From positions 30,792,511 to 30,856,510 of the forward strand of contig NC_049981.1 of the NCBI RefSeq assembly GCF_000003815.2: DNA of 64,000 nt, in the 5' to 3' direction. Both the position numbers and the translations under genes were made by a program. Positions 36,986 through 49,416 of this stretch are shown piece by piece. Source of the stretch: Branchiostoma floridae (taxonomy: Eukaryota; Chordata; Leptocardii; Amphioxiformes; Branchiostomatidae). Numbering within the stretch: the stretch's first letter is position 1; the number at the start of each line of letters is the position of its first letter. The notes under the pieces were generated by a model. That model was not told the DNA's origin. It worked only from the letters and a program-made list of their open reading frames with translations, and ran no database searches.

Positions 36986-37218
36986 ACCATACAATATCCA
37001 AGAACGAAGGAAATGAGTTAATATGGCAAAAGGTTGATAAAAATGAAGCAAAATGTTTACAACTTGTCTTTCCTGTCACCAAAACTCGCATAAACTTCTA
37101 CGCACCAAGTTTTAGAACATTCCTGAAGGCTGAATTGATTTATTGGCCTTTCATTGACCAATCAGTCATCGACGATATGACAGACAAACAAGAGTAATGT
37201 CGCTAATTACATCATCAA

Positions 37219-37231
37219 AGGTCAGGGGTCA
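37219..37231 (+). promoter_or_regulatory. Nuclear-receptor DR1 element
   Basis: AGGTCAGGGGTCA is a perfect direct repeat with one-base spacing, of the HNF4/RXR/COUP-TF type. Confidence 0.45.
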
Positions 37232-37537
37232 CCCAGTCAAGTATGTTGATCTTCAATGAGGAAACTGTAAACACAGGTAGGGAACAATGCAGCAGGTTTT
37301 GATTGACTGCACTGTTTGCATCGTCCAAGAGTTTGGCTTCATCTTAAAGACTTTGTATCGCAGAGTGAAGGAGAATTGATGTGACTTTAAGGAGGGCACC
37401 CTTAACATTAAGTTAAGCTATCATAGCAGAGGAATGTTGTACACGTGACCCCAGGGTCTTATAAACACGTTCTGACACTTCTGTCGATGCTGGTGGCTCT
37501 CAGTGGGAACAAAACAAGGCGAGGAGTAGGACGAGAG

Positions 37538-37702
37538 TACAGTCAAAACTGCCTAAGAAGACCATTCTGACAGGATTCTTGATACAGTATTTGTCAACAG
37601 TAAATGCTATCTGGGAGACAACCAAAAATCAGTCACATTTTATATATTGGGCAGGTGGTGCTTATGTAGAGGAGGTGACTTGTATACATGTAGCTTTGAC
37701 TG
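37538..37702. mobile_element. TACAGTCAAA-family repeat, copy
   Basis: It starts TACAGTCAAAACTGCCTAAG, contains GATTCTTGATACAGTATTTG and TATGTAGAGGAGGTGACTTG, and ends near AGCTTTGACTG. The left terminus is well preserved. Confidence 0.72.
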
Positions 37703-38102
37703 GGAAGAATTTCAGTGGCGTTCCCTGCCAGTTAGGTATAAGTTTGGGGCAGGGAAGACGTGTTTTGTTTGTGTGTGAGTTTCTGCTGGGGGAGTCACTT
37801 GACTCCTGGCATCATTATCCCAAATTACCGGGACGGTCGGCCCAGTCGTCAGGTAAACGCCCCGAGGCGGGGTGCCGTCCCGCGACCTCCGCCTTTCACG
37901 CGGGATCCGAAGCGATAAATCTCCCCGCCGAAGCGACGGGCTCGCCCGAGGGGACGGCCTTTGTCCCGAGCCATTACTACCCCCCCACCCGGATTCCCAC
38001 ATTGACTGTTAAATCTCAATTCCGTGACTGGAGTCGCTTGCGACATTGTCTGAACGGGCCCTCATTACTAGAGTTTCCCAGAATTATCTTTCCATCTTTT
38101 GT

Positions 38103-38360
38103 GTAAAAGGTAAATGAGACCACAATGGCAGACTTAACCAGTATTATTGTGATCGTAAGCCTTTATACACCAGACCAGAGAAGGTATACATCTTAAAAGC
38201 AGAGAGAAGGTGTACGTCTTAAAAGAGAGAATTTTACTTTCAAAGATAAAAAGGAGATACAGCAAATTACCTCACAATCTATTGTATGAAAGGTAAATGG
38301 GTCAACAATGGCCAACTCGCTAACTAAAGGCGTTATTGTGACTCCAAGCCTGAACTTATA
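38103..38360. repeat. 184-bp diverged tandem duplication
   Basis: AAAAGGTAAATGAGACCACA at about 38107 and GAAAGGTAAATGGGTCAACA at about 38288 begin similar segments that both reach TTATTGTGA and then AAGCCT. Confidence 0.7.
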
Positions 38361-39709
38361 CTTCAGAGAGAAGCCAGGGTATTTGGTGCAACGCCGGAAC
38401 TTTGCTTGTAACAATGGCTTCTGGGGTGCTTTGAAGAAACTTTGAAGTGAGAATGCTCAGCTGTAGCCAACACCTGGTGTTCGTTTTTGCTCTCGGGTCG
38501 GAGCTCTCTCTCTCCCTGTCCCGTATTATTGTTTCAAATGGTCCTGTGTACTTTGTGTGGAAGCCAGCGACTCGACTCAGACATAACATCGCAATTACCT
38601 AATCATACGCTGTTCCTACCCGGGTCTAGAGCCCGCTCCGCACCACAACAGCATGCTACTCTGGGATCCTATAACGGGGGGCAGGGAAAGGCACTGCTCT
38701 GGGGGGAGAACTCAGCTGGTGGGGCCGTCAGGAATTTGATAATTGCGGCGGAATTTTGAGTAGGAATCTTATAATTGTGGGGAATTGAGCTTGGTATGTG
38801 AGGCCGAGGGACGGAGAGGGGTGAGGGCAGGTGGAGATAATGGCTACCAGGATCGCGAGGGTACGTCCCCAGGCCGGGCTTAACAAAGAAAAGGCGGGGT
38901 TGGAGGGAGTTCAAGTCCGGTTAAGCTGCAGCCGGGTCGATCCGGCCGTATTTGGAGCTGTCGGTTGAGCTTCGGGCAAAGAGGGTTTTTCTCGGTCTGT
39001 CACCGAAGTCGGGGTTGTTAGGAGAGAGTTATGCCGCGGAGAGAGCGTGAGAGAAGTTTCAATCAGTGGCTCCTAACCTGGCGATAAACAAGCCTGTCTG
39101 GTTAGCAGTTACTGCAATTATATCAGAGGGATCTGATTTAGACAGCTCAGTTGTGCAGGGGCCACTGATTATGGTGGACTTTGTGATGAAAGGTTGGGCA
39201 TAAAGGAAAAGTTGACTGTTTCAACTTTTCGCAGTTATGTAACAAACCTTTATTGTGTAAATTTGGTATACTGTGATTCTGAAACAGTTGTCTTCATCAC
39301 AGAAGTAAACTGTTATCCCTTCAATTTCTCAGCTGCTAGAGGCCTACAGTGTCTGTTTATTTTATTTTTAGTTTATTTACTAGTATATTATTCACATTCA
39401 CAGACAAAAATTAGTGTCTGTTCATGATGGCATGCTCCATTCTACAGTAGCTGGAGGCAAGAATAAGTTTCTAATCATCCTAATTATTTTTTGCTAATAA
39501 TGCTGGAAGTTGCAATACTTATAGTGACCCTTTGTTTTGTAATACCATCCTTAGGTTGATGAACCATTGGATAGATACTTTGACAGGTTGTAAAAAAGAA
39601 CAAGTCTCTTTTCAAGTTTCCGTTTCTTGTTCTATTTTTGAGCAGGAAAATGGCGCTCACAACAACAAGACAACTCTGACCAGAGGGTATTTCTGTCTAA
39701 TTACATTGA

Positions 39710-39725
39710 AGGTCATTCAGGGTCA
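39710..39725 (+). promoter_or_regulatory. Nuclear-receptor DR4 element
   Basis: AGGTCATTCAGGGTCA is two half-sites with a four-base spacer, of the RXR-heterodimer (thyroid/LXR) type. Confidence 0.42.
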
Positions 39726-39815
39726 GCAGCTAAGAGCCCACCCCTTTGTGAAGCCTAACACTCGGGGTGGAAACTTGTAAACAAGTCATCTGACATCCCT
39801 GTCTTAGGGTTGGGA

Positions 39816-39990
39816 TAATCTCCAAGCAGCTCCTATGTTGGCATAAGATAGTACCAAACTGGCCAAGGAGTGTAGTCAGCCAAAAGGTGTCCATTTGCCA
39901 TCCCCGGTAGCGAAACACAATCCTAAGCCGGCTTCACTCTAGCAGCTTTTGATACTATCTCATGCTACCGTAGGATCTGCTTGGAGATTA
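39816..39990. mobile_element. MITE family 1, copy B (175 bp)
   Basis: It has the same termini as the copy at 7322 (TAATCTCCAAGCAG...CTGCTTGGAGATTA). The flanking duplication GGGTTGGGA is 9 bp (39807-39815, 39991-39999). The interior matches copy A in inverted orientation, including the CCGGTAGC and TGGCCAAGGAGTG segments. Confidence 0.88.
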
Positions 39991-40148
39991 GGGTTGGGAC
40001 ACTCATCATGAGCTTCCTAGATTTTAAAAGGCGATGCTAAACTTGAACTAGTTAAAACCAAAGTTTGAGGGAAAAGTATTGGTCGTGACTCTCAGTTTTA
40101 GGACGTCCATATAGTCAGATTTATGTTTTTGTCACAGTCCCTGTTTTC

Positions 40149-40257
40149 TAGCCTGATTAAATCTCGCTTATAGCAGCCCGCCCAACATCCGCCAGCCTCC
40201 TCTGCGGGGAGGGGCCAGTTACAGCCCCGGACAGCAGAGTTTGTGTTACACAGACTA
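40149..40257. mobile_element. Miniature element family 2, copy B (109 bp)
   Basis: The ends and core match the copy at 17771, with about 27 extra internal bases around GCGGGGAGGGGCC. It is flanked by the perfect 9-bp duplication CCTGTTTTC (40140-40148, 40258-40266). The shorter copy looks like an internal deletion of this form. Confidence 0.87.
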
Positions 40258-40297
40258 CCTGTTTTCATCTTGCCTGATTTTTACTAAGATATTGGGA

Positions 40298-40490
40298 AGT
40301 CAAAACTGCTCATGAAGGCCTCTCTGGTCTTTGTGGACAGGTTTTCATTATTGGCAAGATTCTTATTTTAATGCTTGCGTCAATGGAAAAAAAACATTAT
40401 CTATGACTACTAAAAGGGACCACCAAAAAGTGTTCACAATTGCCAGGAGGTCCTTATGTAGAGATGGTCAGTTGTACAGGTTTGGGTATA
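40298..40490. mobile_element. TACAGTCAAA-family repeat, copy
   Basis: GTCAAAACTGCTCATGAAGG, AATGCTTGCGTCAATGG, AAAGGGACCACC and TGTACAGGTTTGGGTATA appear in the family order. It lies 40 bp after the family 2 element at 40149. Confidence 0.72.
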
Positions 40491-41195
40491 TTTATTTCAC
40501 CAGTGTGGGTCTATGTTTTGACTGCTGTCTGCCTAACACAGAGCCTGTCTGTCTTACATAGCACCTGCTGAAATAGACACCCTTCTAGATCTAAAACCAC
40601 TGGGATAACAGAACTTCCTCTTATCTCATGCGAATCCTAGTACTGTTTGCTATTGTTTAGTTGGTAGAATTCTAAGATTCATTTTGTATTCCTATTTTGC
40701 AGTTTATAGTCAACCAAAGAAAAGTAACTTTCCTTTTTGTCATGGAAATAAGGCTTCTTAGTCTTATGCCATCTTTAAACCAACCATTATAGATAAACTT
40801 CTAACAGTCCTATATTTTCACCATTGCCAAGAAGCGAGAAGAAGTCAAACTTCTGTGTTAGACTACATCTGTGATGCTTTTGTATATATATGTCTTGTCT
40901 TGCTGTTACGTTTACTAACTTGGTTGGGCAAAAATGTACAATAAAGGTTCTCATTCCTTCATTTAAAAGCTCCTGGAACAACGTTATGAACTATCTGAGT
41001 TGTTTTGTGCACATGTTAGGTGTGAAATGTCCAATAAACTTCCCTATGTCAACATTCCCCGTTGTCAGACCCATTAACGCACTCAGCTGCTAGGAGAAAC
41101 AAGCTTGGCTTATTCCGCAAGCCGTCGGCCCGATTTGTTAAGCATTAATCCCGTTAATGTGCTCAGCGTTTTTTGTCCGTTTGAAGTCAGGTAAA

Positions 41196-41234
41196 CAGGT
41201 GTGAAGTCTTTGGGCAGGTGTGAGGAGGCAGGTG
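41196..41234. promoter_or_regulatory. Three-site CAGGTG cluster
   Basis: CAGGTG at 41196, 41215 and 41229, flanked by CAGGTAAA before and CAGGTAAG after. Confidence 0.4.
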
Positions 41235-44107
41235 AGAATGGAGGAGACATTAGCGGGCCACAGGTAAGAAGGGCCATGAAGTCATGGGTAAACAGGGCAA
41301 GTCTATTGCACACTAGGTGTGATCCTGGTCATTTTTAACCCTTGTTCTGCTGATATAGTTTTCTGGCACCAAGTCTGTGTTGGTCGAAGGGTTAGGTAGC
41401 AAGGAGCGGTTAAATATGGCAAAGCACTTAATTTTTAGATTTGTTGCATGTATGAAAATCAAAGAGCCCTACGACCACAAATAATTTGCGAGAAATTAAA
41501 ATAATAGTTTGTAAATTGCTTTATCTGAAATCCTTTGATGTGGCAAAATGTTGCCTTTCTAAAATACTAAAATAGTTCCCATGAAATTTGCTCCCATCCT
41601 CATAAAAGAATAATTTCAGTTTTTATCATAACATCACAGTTCAAGACATAGTTGACTTACAATATCTGGTCTTGTTCAAATTTCCTTTCAAAATTCATTT
41701 GTATGGAATGTGTAAATGTCTACGCATGATATGTGACCAGGCGCGAGTAGAACGAACAACTTAAGAAAGCGACAGTTGTCTTAAGGTGGTGGAAGCTCCT
41801 TGCTTGGCTCAGGCCAGAAGTCCAAGCTCATATCAAAACAGATCGTCTTTCAATGCACATAAACACAGGAGGACCCCAGCTGACTGAACCTGGGGGAGGG
41901 GAAATCCTAAAGTCAACACAAAATGCCTCAACTGACCTCAGAGGGAAGGGCAAGGAACTTTTGGGGAGTCTTAGACAATGTTTGTTTCCTTTAGACTTTA
42001 AGGTGGCACTTTTCTTAATCTTGGGCATTGAGCATCTGTGGTATTTTCAGAACAAGAAAGCCTTTTGAGTGGAAAATTGATTGTTGATTGACCGTGATTG
42101 ATTGAAATTGATTACCATTTTTAATTGATCATGATTGATTGTCACATACAACTGAGTTTCTGTCAGCAAGAGTAATTTAGAAATCCTTTGTTTTGTGATA
42201 ATTGCACAGATGCAAAAGGTAACAGTCTAGAATATTTAACATTTAATGTAAATCTGTAGATGATATGGATTTTTATAAGCTGGCGGTTTCATGATTTCCC
42301 CTGTCGGTTTTAAAAGTTATGGTACGGATTTATGCATTTAATCATTCAGTAGATTGGACAAAAATGCTTGTTTTTGGTCTATTTCTATTTGGGCAAAATC
42401 ACCAAAATTTGATTGTTTTTAGGGGTTTTTCTATAATTTGTGTAACGTTACATTTCTATGATATTTTTCTATGATTTGTATAAATTTCTGTTTACTTTTG
42501 GATGGCTTTAGATGTGCAAAATATACAAGCATTGATGTAAATGATTTATCAATTTATCCTAAGGAATGCACCTGTTACCAAGATTTGTATCTAATCACAC
42601 AAACATGAAAAGAAAGAGAAAATTTTACCATTTTAGCAACATTCAGATGTGTCCATCCTATTTTTATTAGATTCCCGTTTCTTTTATCGATAAATGGGTG
42701 TAAAATCGCTACAAAATCGCTGACAGCTTGGAGCTGATTGCTCTGCTTGGGGTCGCGACACTTGACCCGACCCCATGGTAACTAGGCCACGCCCCTGATT
42801 GTGATGTTAATGTAATAACGGCGAAGATTCATCATTGCTCTGCCATGACCCATTCCCTGATTTTCCTTTTTTTTGTTCTCTTTGTTTTCAAAGAGATGAA
42901 GTGGATACTGATTGGGACAGGACAAAAACAGTCTAATTTCACAAGGTTACACACATATGGAGCACTGATTAAATATACATTTGGCGTAAAAACTGCTGAT
43001 GATAAATTTTCTCTGAAATATTGATGTATATTTAGTGTTGACCAGGTCTATGGACTGTTACAGTTGCAAGAAGCGGAGGCTGAAATATATATATGATTCA
43101 GTTCATAATCCTAGAATCCAAAATATAAATGAGGTTGTATCTTAAGTATCTATTTCTGAAAAATATGTTCGTCTTGTATATAAATACACAATACTGACTT
43201 GAAAATTGAAATTCTGTTTCGGCATTGCAAGGCAGATATAGATCATTTATTAGATATTTGGAAGTTTATTTGATAAACCGTTACACCTGCTATAACATAG
43301 GCAAAGGGCACCTATAATAGAGCCTAAGAGGCTACCCCTGTACAGCTGTTATCAAATAAAAAGCACAGCTTTTAAAAGAGCAAAGGAGCCTTTGCACCAA
43401 ATTGCAGGTTAGGGGTGGTTATTTGGTGACCTACTGTTCATCTACTTGTTCTCAGGGTGACACCATTATGGAGGGAATGTCGCGGTTTAATAACCTATTT
43501 CAGAGAGATGTCCGAAATCGAATACCGGGGATTCCCTTGTAGGTTAGATTCATAACTGTACCCAGTCTTCTTGAAATGTGAAATATTGGAGATCGATAGG
43601 AAGAAGTGTCACGTAACAGCCGGGCCAATTTTCAATTGGAATTTAAGAGCTTATGATATGTTTTTCGGGGGGGACATACGACAAACCAATGAGGGGTGTC
43701 GCGCGAGGAAAATTTGTTAGTTCTGCACTTTCCTGCGCGCGCGACCGTGTCGGGAGAAAATACGTTTTTTGTGTGAAAATCAATAATTATTTTCATAGAA
43801 AAGCAAAATTCAATAACTCTGAGATTGTTTCTACCCATCAAGCGGTCCTCAGGACGTAACATTTATCCTCCAATCTTTTTTAAACCAGCTGGGTCTTTTT
43901 TCCCCGGTAGGAAGATGGAAAGGGATTTTACACGAAATCAATCCGCAAAGGGGGCGAACTCAATACGTGGATTCGGACTCAATCTTCTTGCTATGATCCT
44001 ATTCATCCTTACAACAGAACGGCCCAATTTTGTGTCATCTTTCCCGGCTCTCCGAGCACCCCATTCCCGTAGAGCAAGTCGAGCGCAACGTATCTATTTT
44101 CCACCCC

Positions 44108-44121
44108 GTTGCTACGGCAAC
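44108..44121. promoter_or_regulatory. RFX X-box
   Basis: GTTGCTACGGCAAC has one mismatch to the RFX palindrome. It is followed by AAGG and lies inside the GC-rich island 43650-44250. Confidence 0.5.
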
Positions 44122-45153
44122 AAGGTGCCGAAGGGAGGGTCGGGAGAAACCCACGGGGTGATTTTTGCCACGATGTCTCTGATTTGCTGCGAAAAGGTAA
44201 TCAGAAATTGGGGTTAGAAGGCCGGCGCTCGTATGGGTTAGTTTGTCATTAAAACAAAAGGGTCTTCTGAGAGCCATTGGAGAGGGTATAGGTTGCATTG
44301 TGGACTCCGGAGATCTGTTCGTATTTTGTTAAGGCTGACCTCTCGTTGTCTGTACAGAAGTAGTGCTGGGGAAAAACTGGCAGCGCTTACGGTGGAAAAG
44401 GGGCTTAGCGAAAACCAGTAATATAGTCAGGGCATGTGTGATTATGTAACCAAAAAAGGCAATATTAAAGCTTATAGTTATACCGCAAACACCACGGCAC
44501 GACTTGCCCTTGGAGCAGAGGCTTAGCGAAAACTAGAGAGAAAATTCCGGTGAAACGGCCGGCCATCCTTCTCAGTCATAACGCGTGGGCTGTGAGGTGA
44601 GGTGTTTTATGTCAGGGCTTTGCTGAAGTTCAGTGTCCAGGAAGGTGTGGACTTTGCGGCTCGTGGCTTGTTGCCGGAGATAAGCTTGAGATTTAGAATG
44701 GTCGGGCACCGATACTGCTAGTTGCAGTGGATATAGCAATAAACGTTTCTGCTGACTCCTGAAAAGCCTGCCTTTTGAAGGTGGGAGATGAAATGTACTT
44801 ATTGCATGTTAAACGCACGGGCCTTGTTACAGGTTTATCACGTTATATACTCATTGTGTACATTTACATGTAGTAAACTGGCTGAAAAGGAATAGTATGA
44901 TTGATAACAAGTCAAGACATAACAGCTCGTTTTCATTCCAACTTCGATTTTTATTAACACCTCTCTATTATTTAACCAGGGTGAATGCATATCGCCTGAT
45001 GGAGGATAAATTGTGCATAGTTAAAATCTTATATTCTACAACTATAAAAGGGATGTTTGGCTATAAAAGGAACGTGACTGTTCAGGAGGCAGAAGATTTA
45101 AAGATGATTCAAGACACAGAAGGATCACGTCTTGAGGTTTCATGTATAAGCCT

Positions 45154-46190
45154 TGAATGGACCATTATGGCCAAGACTAATGTTTACATTAACCATAGGA
45201 TTACTTCCTGACCTCAGCTACCAGCTAGTTTTTTCTTTCATCCCTACAAAATATGTAGGTACATGTTTGAGAATAGGTATTCAAAATGCTCCAAATCCAT
45301 TCCACTCTTTGTTCTCTACTTATGGGATTTGATATTTGTGTAGTCATTAAGTACAGCTTGGTTTCTATTCTTCTTATGGTTTGCTGATGCCGGTGATATA
45401 GTCCACACATGATGTTACGATGCTCACGGACATTTATCTGTGGAAGAAGCGTGACTCTTTGGAAATCCAGCAGCTTAAAGATGCTCGGAAAGACAGAGGT
45501 GCCATATTGAATCGGGTAATGTCTTAGACCTGGATGGGCCATTAGGGTGAAGACAAATGTTTGAGCAGGCTATTGGATGATTGGGAGTCGGGTAGGTTAT
45601 ATGCGTGCTGATGCAATGTGCTCTTGTGCACTAGTACGCAGTATATTCTTGACATTTAAGTGTCATAAAAAGCAATAAAACTATAGTTATATGACTTGTT
45701 TAGAATTTGATGTTAGCTTTATAAGTTCAGATTCAAGCTGTGAGGAGAGGCAGTATAATGTTTGTCATGGCATCCTTGGTGTTATTGACGTTCTACTTTA
45801 TTTTGTGTTGTGTACCCAAACTTTTTTTTTCCGTGCACCTAAATTTTTAGGTAAGGTCACACCAAGTTAATTTGTTGATTCTCTGATTTTAGCAGAAAAA
45901 AGATATGCTTAACTGAAAAAAAAACATAATTAAAACAAAGCCAGAGGACCAGGTTTATGCCACTCAGTTTTTTTAAGTGAATATGGTCATTTTCAAGCAA
46001 GTCTTCTCCCCAGCCAGTTGCTTTTATGATGTCCACTTAGTATATTTTCACTAAAAAATTCATTCTGAGAACCAGTAAATTAAGGTGGTGTGGCCTAAGA
46101 TACACAAATATTCCCAAAGACGTGTTTGAAGACCTGGAAGGGCCATTATGGCCAAGACAAATGTTTGAGAAGGCCGTGGGATGATTGGAC
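45154..46190. repeat. Dispersed direct repeat around a MITE
   Basis: TGGRCCATTATGGCCAAGAC-type segments occur at about 45158, 45534 (GGGCCATTAGGGTGAAGACA) and 46137. The last two continue with AAATGTTTGAG and GGATGATTGG. The MITE at 45853 lies between the second and third, so the duplication and the insertion may be connected. Confidence 0.6.
45853..46097. mobile_element. MITE family 3, copy B
   Basis: About 245 bp, running from AAGGTCACACCAAGTTAATT to TAAATTAAGGTGGTGTGGCC. The interior shares ACATAATTAAAACAAAGCC and GACCAGGTTTATGCC with the copy at 30011. Confidence 0.8.
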
Positions 46191-46261
46191 GAGGTTATGT
46201 GGCATCACCTGGGACGAAGGCAGCACTGGCTGGAGATGGATTAATGTGACTTCAGATGGAG

Positions 46262-46800
46262 GAGGCCGGCCTAATGTCATGATTGTGCATCTCTTTTCTT
46301 GTAGCGCTGATGAGTCAGCATTTCTTGTGGTTGGGGGGAGGGGGGGGCGGTATTACTTGGATAAAAGTTCATACAGTTTGTTATTGTTACTACTACTAGT
46401 TATATTGTAGTTAGGGCTGGAATAATTAATAGCACTTGCAGGCAGGCCTAATGTCATGATTGCGCATCTCTTCTCTTGTAGCACTGATGAGTCAGCATTT
46501 CTTGTGTGTGTGCGGGGTGGGGGTGGGGGTATTACTTGGATAGAAGTTCATACAGTTTGTTATTGTTACTACTAGTTATATTGTCGTCAGGGCTGGAGTA
46601 ATAAACAGCACTTGCAGGTAGGCCTAATGTCATGATTGCACATCTCTTCTCCTGTAGCACTGATGAGTCAGCATCTTTTGGGGTGTGTGGGGATGGGTGG
46701 TAGATGGTATTACTTGGATAAGAGTTTAAGTTGTTTGTTATTGTTACTACTAGTTATATTGTCGTTAGGGCTGTAATAATGAACAGCACTCGCATAAGGC
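46262..46800. repeat. 177-bp tandem repeat, three copies
   Basis: GATGAGTCAGCAT lies at 46309, 46486 and 46662. Units share GGCCTAATGTCATGATTG, a variable G-rich segment (GGGGGGAGGGGGGGCGG in the first) and TTGTTATTGTTACTACTA. The G-run length differs between copies. Confidence 0.92.
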
Positions 46801-47710
46801 AGGTGAAGTTGGAGTACAGGTATTTCTGGTGAAACCTTTGGTTCCTCTTGTCTCTATATATCCAGCCTGATAGCAACAGTTTCATAGTCATATCAATTAC
46901 TCCTCTTAATACATCGATGAAGGTTAGACATGTTGGTAACAAAATATGCCAAATAGCAGTTGGATTAGTTTTTTTTTTAAATTCCAAAATCATATGCAGT
47001 TGTTTGGATAACTGCTACTTGGCATACTCCTCTTAAGACTGGCACTGCACACGAGCAAAGAGTCGTACAGTGAGGATTTTTAAACCTCCATGTTTAGGTG
47101 GCCTTTTGGTGCTAAATATGCCTTAGGTAGTGGGTCGTGGGAAGTAGGGCTACAATGAAGAGGCCTGCGTCCCCGGCACACGCAATATCGACAGAACAAA
47201 TGAGCGATCGGTCGTCACGAGGAGCCGAGGCTCGATCAATAACTGATTGCTCTTCTTCTCCTCGGCAGGATTTACTAGGAAGGATCTGTTTTCCTCGAGA
47301 GGGACAGCGCCTTAAGGCCAACGTCATTTATTTTCTTGGCATTCAATCACCTTAACCCTCTCCCCGATGCCCAACCCCACAACCAATGGAACTTTTGTGC
47401 GAAACGACTGCCTTAGCAGGCCAAGGGTTATGTTAGAGATTACACTAGGGGACAAGAAAGATGAAAAAAGATGGCCGACAGGAAGAGTTCAATCTCATTA
47501 TGTTCTCTCCCTGAAAATGAACAAGCGGCTTGCAGGTTGTTTATTAAGCTTCTCACGAGTAAATAAGGGTTCAAACAAAACAATATGAAAACAGAAGGCT
47601 GTGAGGAAAAGTTGAATCTCATTATGTTTATCCTCTCAAAATGTGTGTACTACCAAGGTGCATGCTGTTCCCTAGAACTATGTGTTAAAATTCTTCAACT
47701 TCGCATTATT

Positions 47711-47755
47711 TTCTTCAACCTGAAAACCAACAAATTTAATCAATGTGGCCTTAAG
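47711..47755. mobile_element. MITE family 3, terminal fragment
   Basis: ACCAACAAATTTAATCAATG followed by TGGCCTTAAG matches the right end of the copy at 30011. The other end is not recognisable. Confidence 0.6.
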
Positions 47756-49389
47756 ATGGAACATTTCGCCCCAAGAGGGGCGGACACCCCTGTGTGGGGA
47801 TCGGAGATGGTGTTGAGATAGCGTCGGGGCAGGGGGACAGACATATTGGATTTTGGCGGGATGAATCGATCAATACCACCTCCTTGGAGGAATAGGTGAG
47901 AAGGAAAGGCATCATCAGAGGTAGTATATCTGGGTAGCCTGGCAGGTAGCGTTCCAAATAAGGGTTGTACAAGCCTCCTAGATGGTCTTGGACAACTTTA
48001 TAAGGAGTACAAGTTTTCCTTTGAGCAATTCTGTGTCAGTGGTTTTCGTCTTGATCAAAGTTCCCTCTCCTTCCTTGAGATCAGGCCTGCTAGCATATTT
48101 CAGTGATCGTCTGTTGGATAGAACTCCTCTGTATAAAACTGGACTTTCTGGGTTTTTTTTTTATATCAGATTCTGAAAATTGTTAGTTTCCATTTTGATT
48201 CCTGAAATGGCTTTGGGTGTTGAAGCCAAGGTGGAGCCAAGTCTTCTGTCATATTTGACCCGCGGAATATAGGGGGCAACCGCGGGCTACAAGAGGCAGA
48301 CAACGCCAAAATCTGTAGGGAAGAACGTTAGATCCATATCCATGTTTGGACACGAACAGAAAATCCAAGAGTTTCTGGTTGGATAGCTCGGGAAATAACT
48401 GTAGCCTGACATGTAGGACTTCTTTGTCCATCCCTTCTTCCAAAACGAGAATTCTCACAGCTTTGGACAGTTCCGACGTGACGATGATTGGTTGCAGAAA
48501 ATCAAGAAACTGTGATGGTGTTTTGACAGAACATATACATGGTCTTTGTAATCAAGTGGTGACATAGGCTGATGCGCATGTATGTTTTAAAGCATTATAG
48601 TGCACAAGCAGATAGATATTTTCATACTTCCCATAGAGAACAAACACATCCAGTCTGCATGACACACAGCCTCAATCTTTCCACCTGCGAAATCGATCTG
48701 CCATATCAGTTACATCAATTTGACAGCTGTCAATCACAGGTGAAGGCTGTCACCAGGGGGAAGACTGAGCTTAGCAGGGGGAAGCCCTTGTTGCCCAATC
48801 TCCGATCTCGGGAGGGGTGCCACCAAGAGTGAAGGGCATTTGAAGGACATCCTGTCAGATATTGTTGATGCAGACCCTGTGGGGTTCCCCTAGACAAAGT
48901 CGCTAATTGTGTGTACCCCTGACTTGGGTGGAAATCACTGATAAAGAGTCAGAAAGGCAGCCCAGGAGAGCACGCTTTTAAGTGATTTCTCTAAAGGGCA
49001 GATCCCTGCAGAGGTTTCTGAGCGTAATTGTTGGCTTTTTATCTGTTTTCGGGAGGCGCAATCTGTGTTATTGATCTCGAGTCTTTGTTTGTTGCCTGGA
49101 AAACTAGCAATTAATGGTGGTGGCAAGCTTCAGGGACCTGCCGTCTTTTTTTTTTTTGGCAGATTTTTGTTTCGTCATACGAATTTTTCCTAACAGAGAA
49201 TTCCACCTGGAAATCAAAGCTTTGTCTTTTTCCTGTAAAGATACCAACATTTTTGTGCGCCAAGATTGTCGACCTAATGGCCAGAGTTTTTGTTTTGTCG
49301 CAAGCAACAAAATTTGGTCAATTTTCCCAACAGCTACCAACATACCAAATGTCACTAAGATCCATCCACAACTTTGCAAGACATGCTGA

Positions 49390-49416
49390 CAAACAAACAA
49401 ACAAACAAACAAACAA
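49390..49416. repeat. (CAAA)n microsatellite
   Basis: Six to seven CAAA units following CATGCTGA. Confidence 0.95.

Larger units (their letters stand above)
34712..37537. other. Unassigned AT-rich noncoding DNA
   Basis: It contains the CAAT microsatellite, the short minisatellite at 36195, an internal MITE fragment at 36878 and a DR1 site at 37219. No gene recognised. Confidence 0.45.
37703..39806. other. GC-rich islands, no gene recognised
   Basis: 37780-38100 is the most GC- and CpG-rich stretch of the window and is open for 175 codons on plus (from 37579) and 96 on minus. The plus frame starts inside a dispersed repeat, so it is probably a product of base composition. 38480-39060 is a second GC-rich unique stretch. 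Both are candidates for conserved regulatory or promoter DNA. Confidence 0.35.
40491..45852. other. Unassigned noncoding DNA with one large island
   Basis: 41190-41240 has the CAGGTG cluster. 42070-42140 is rich in GATTGATT words. 43650-44250 is a GC-rich unique island containing GCGCGCGCGACC and an RFX site. The rest is AT-rich. No gene recognised. Confidence 0.4.

Noticed and set aside
37579-38106. A 175-codon open frame on plus
   Set aside because: It begins inside a dispersed repeat and runs through GC-rich DNA that is open on both strands. There are no recognisable domains or splice signals.
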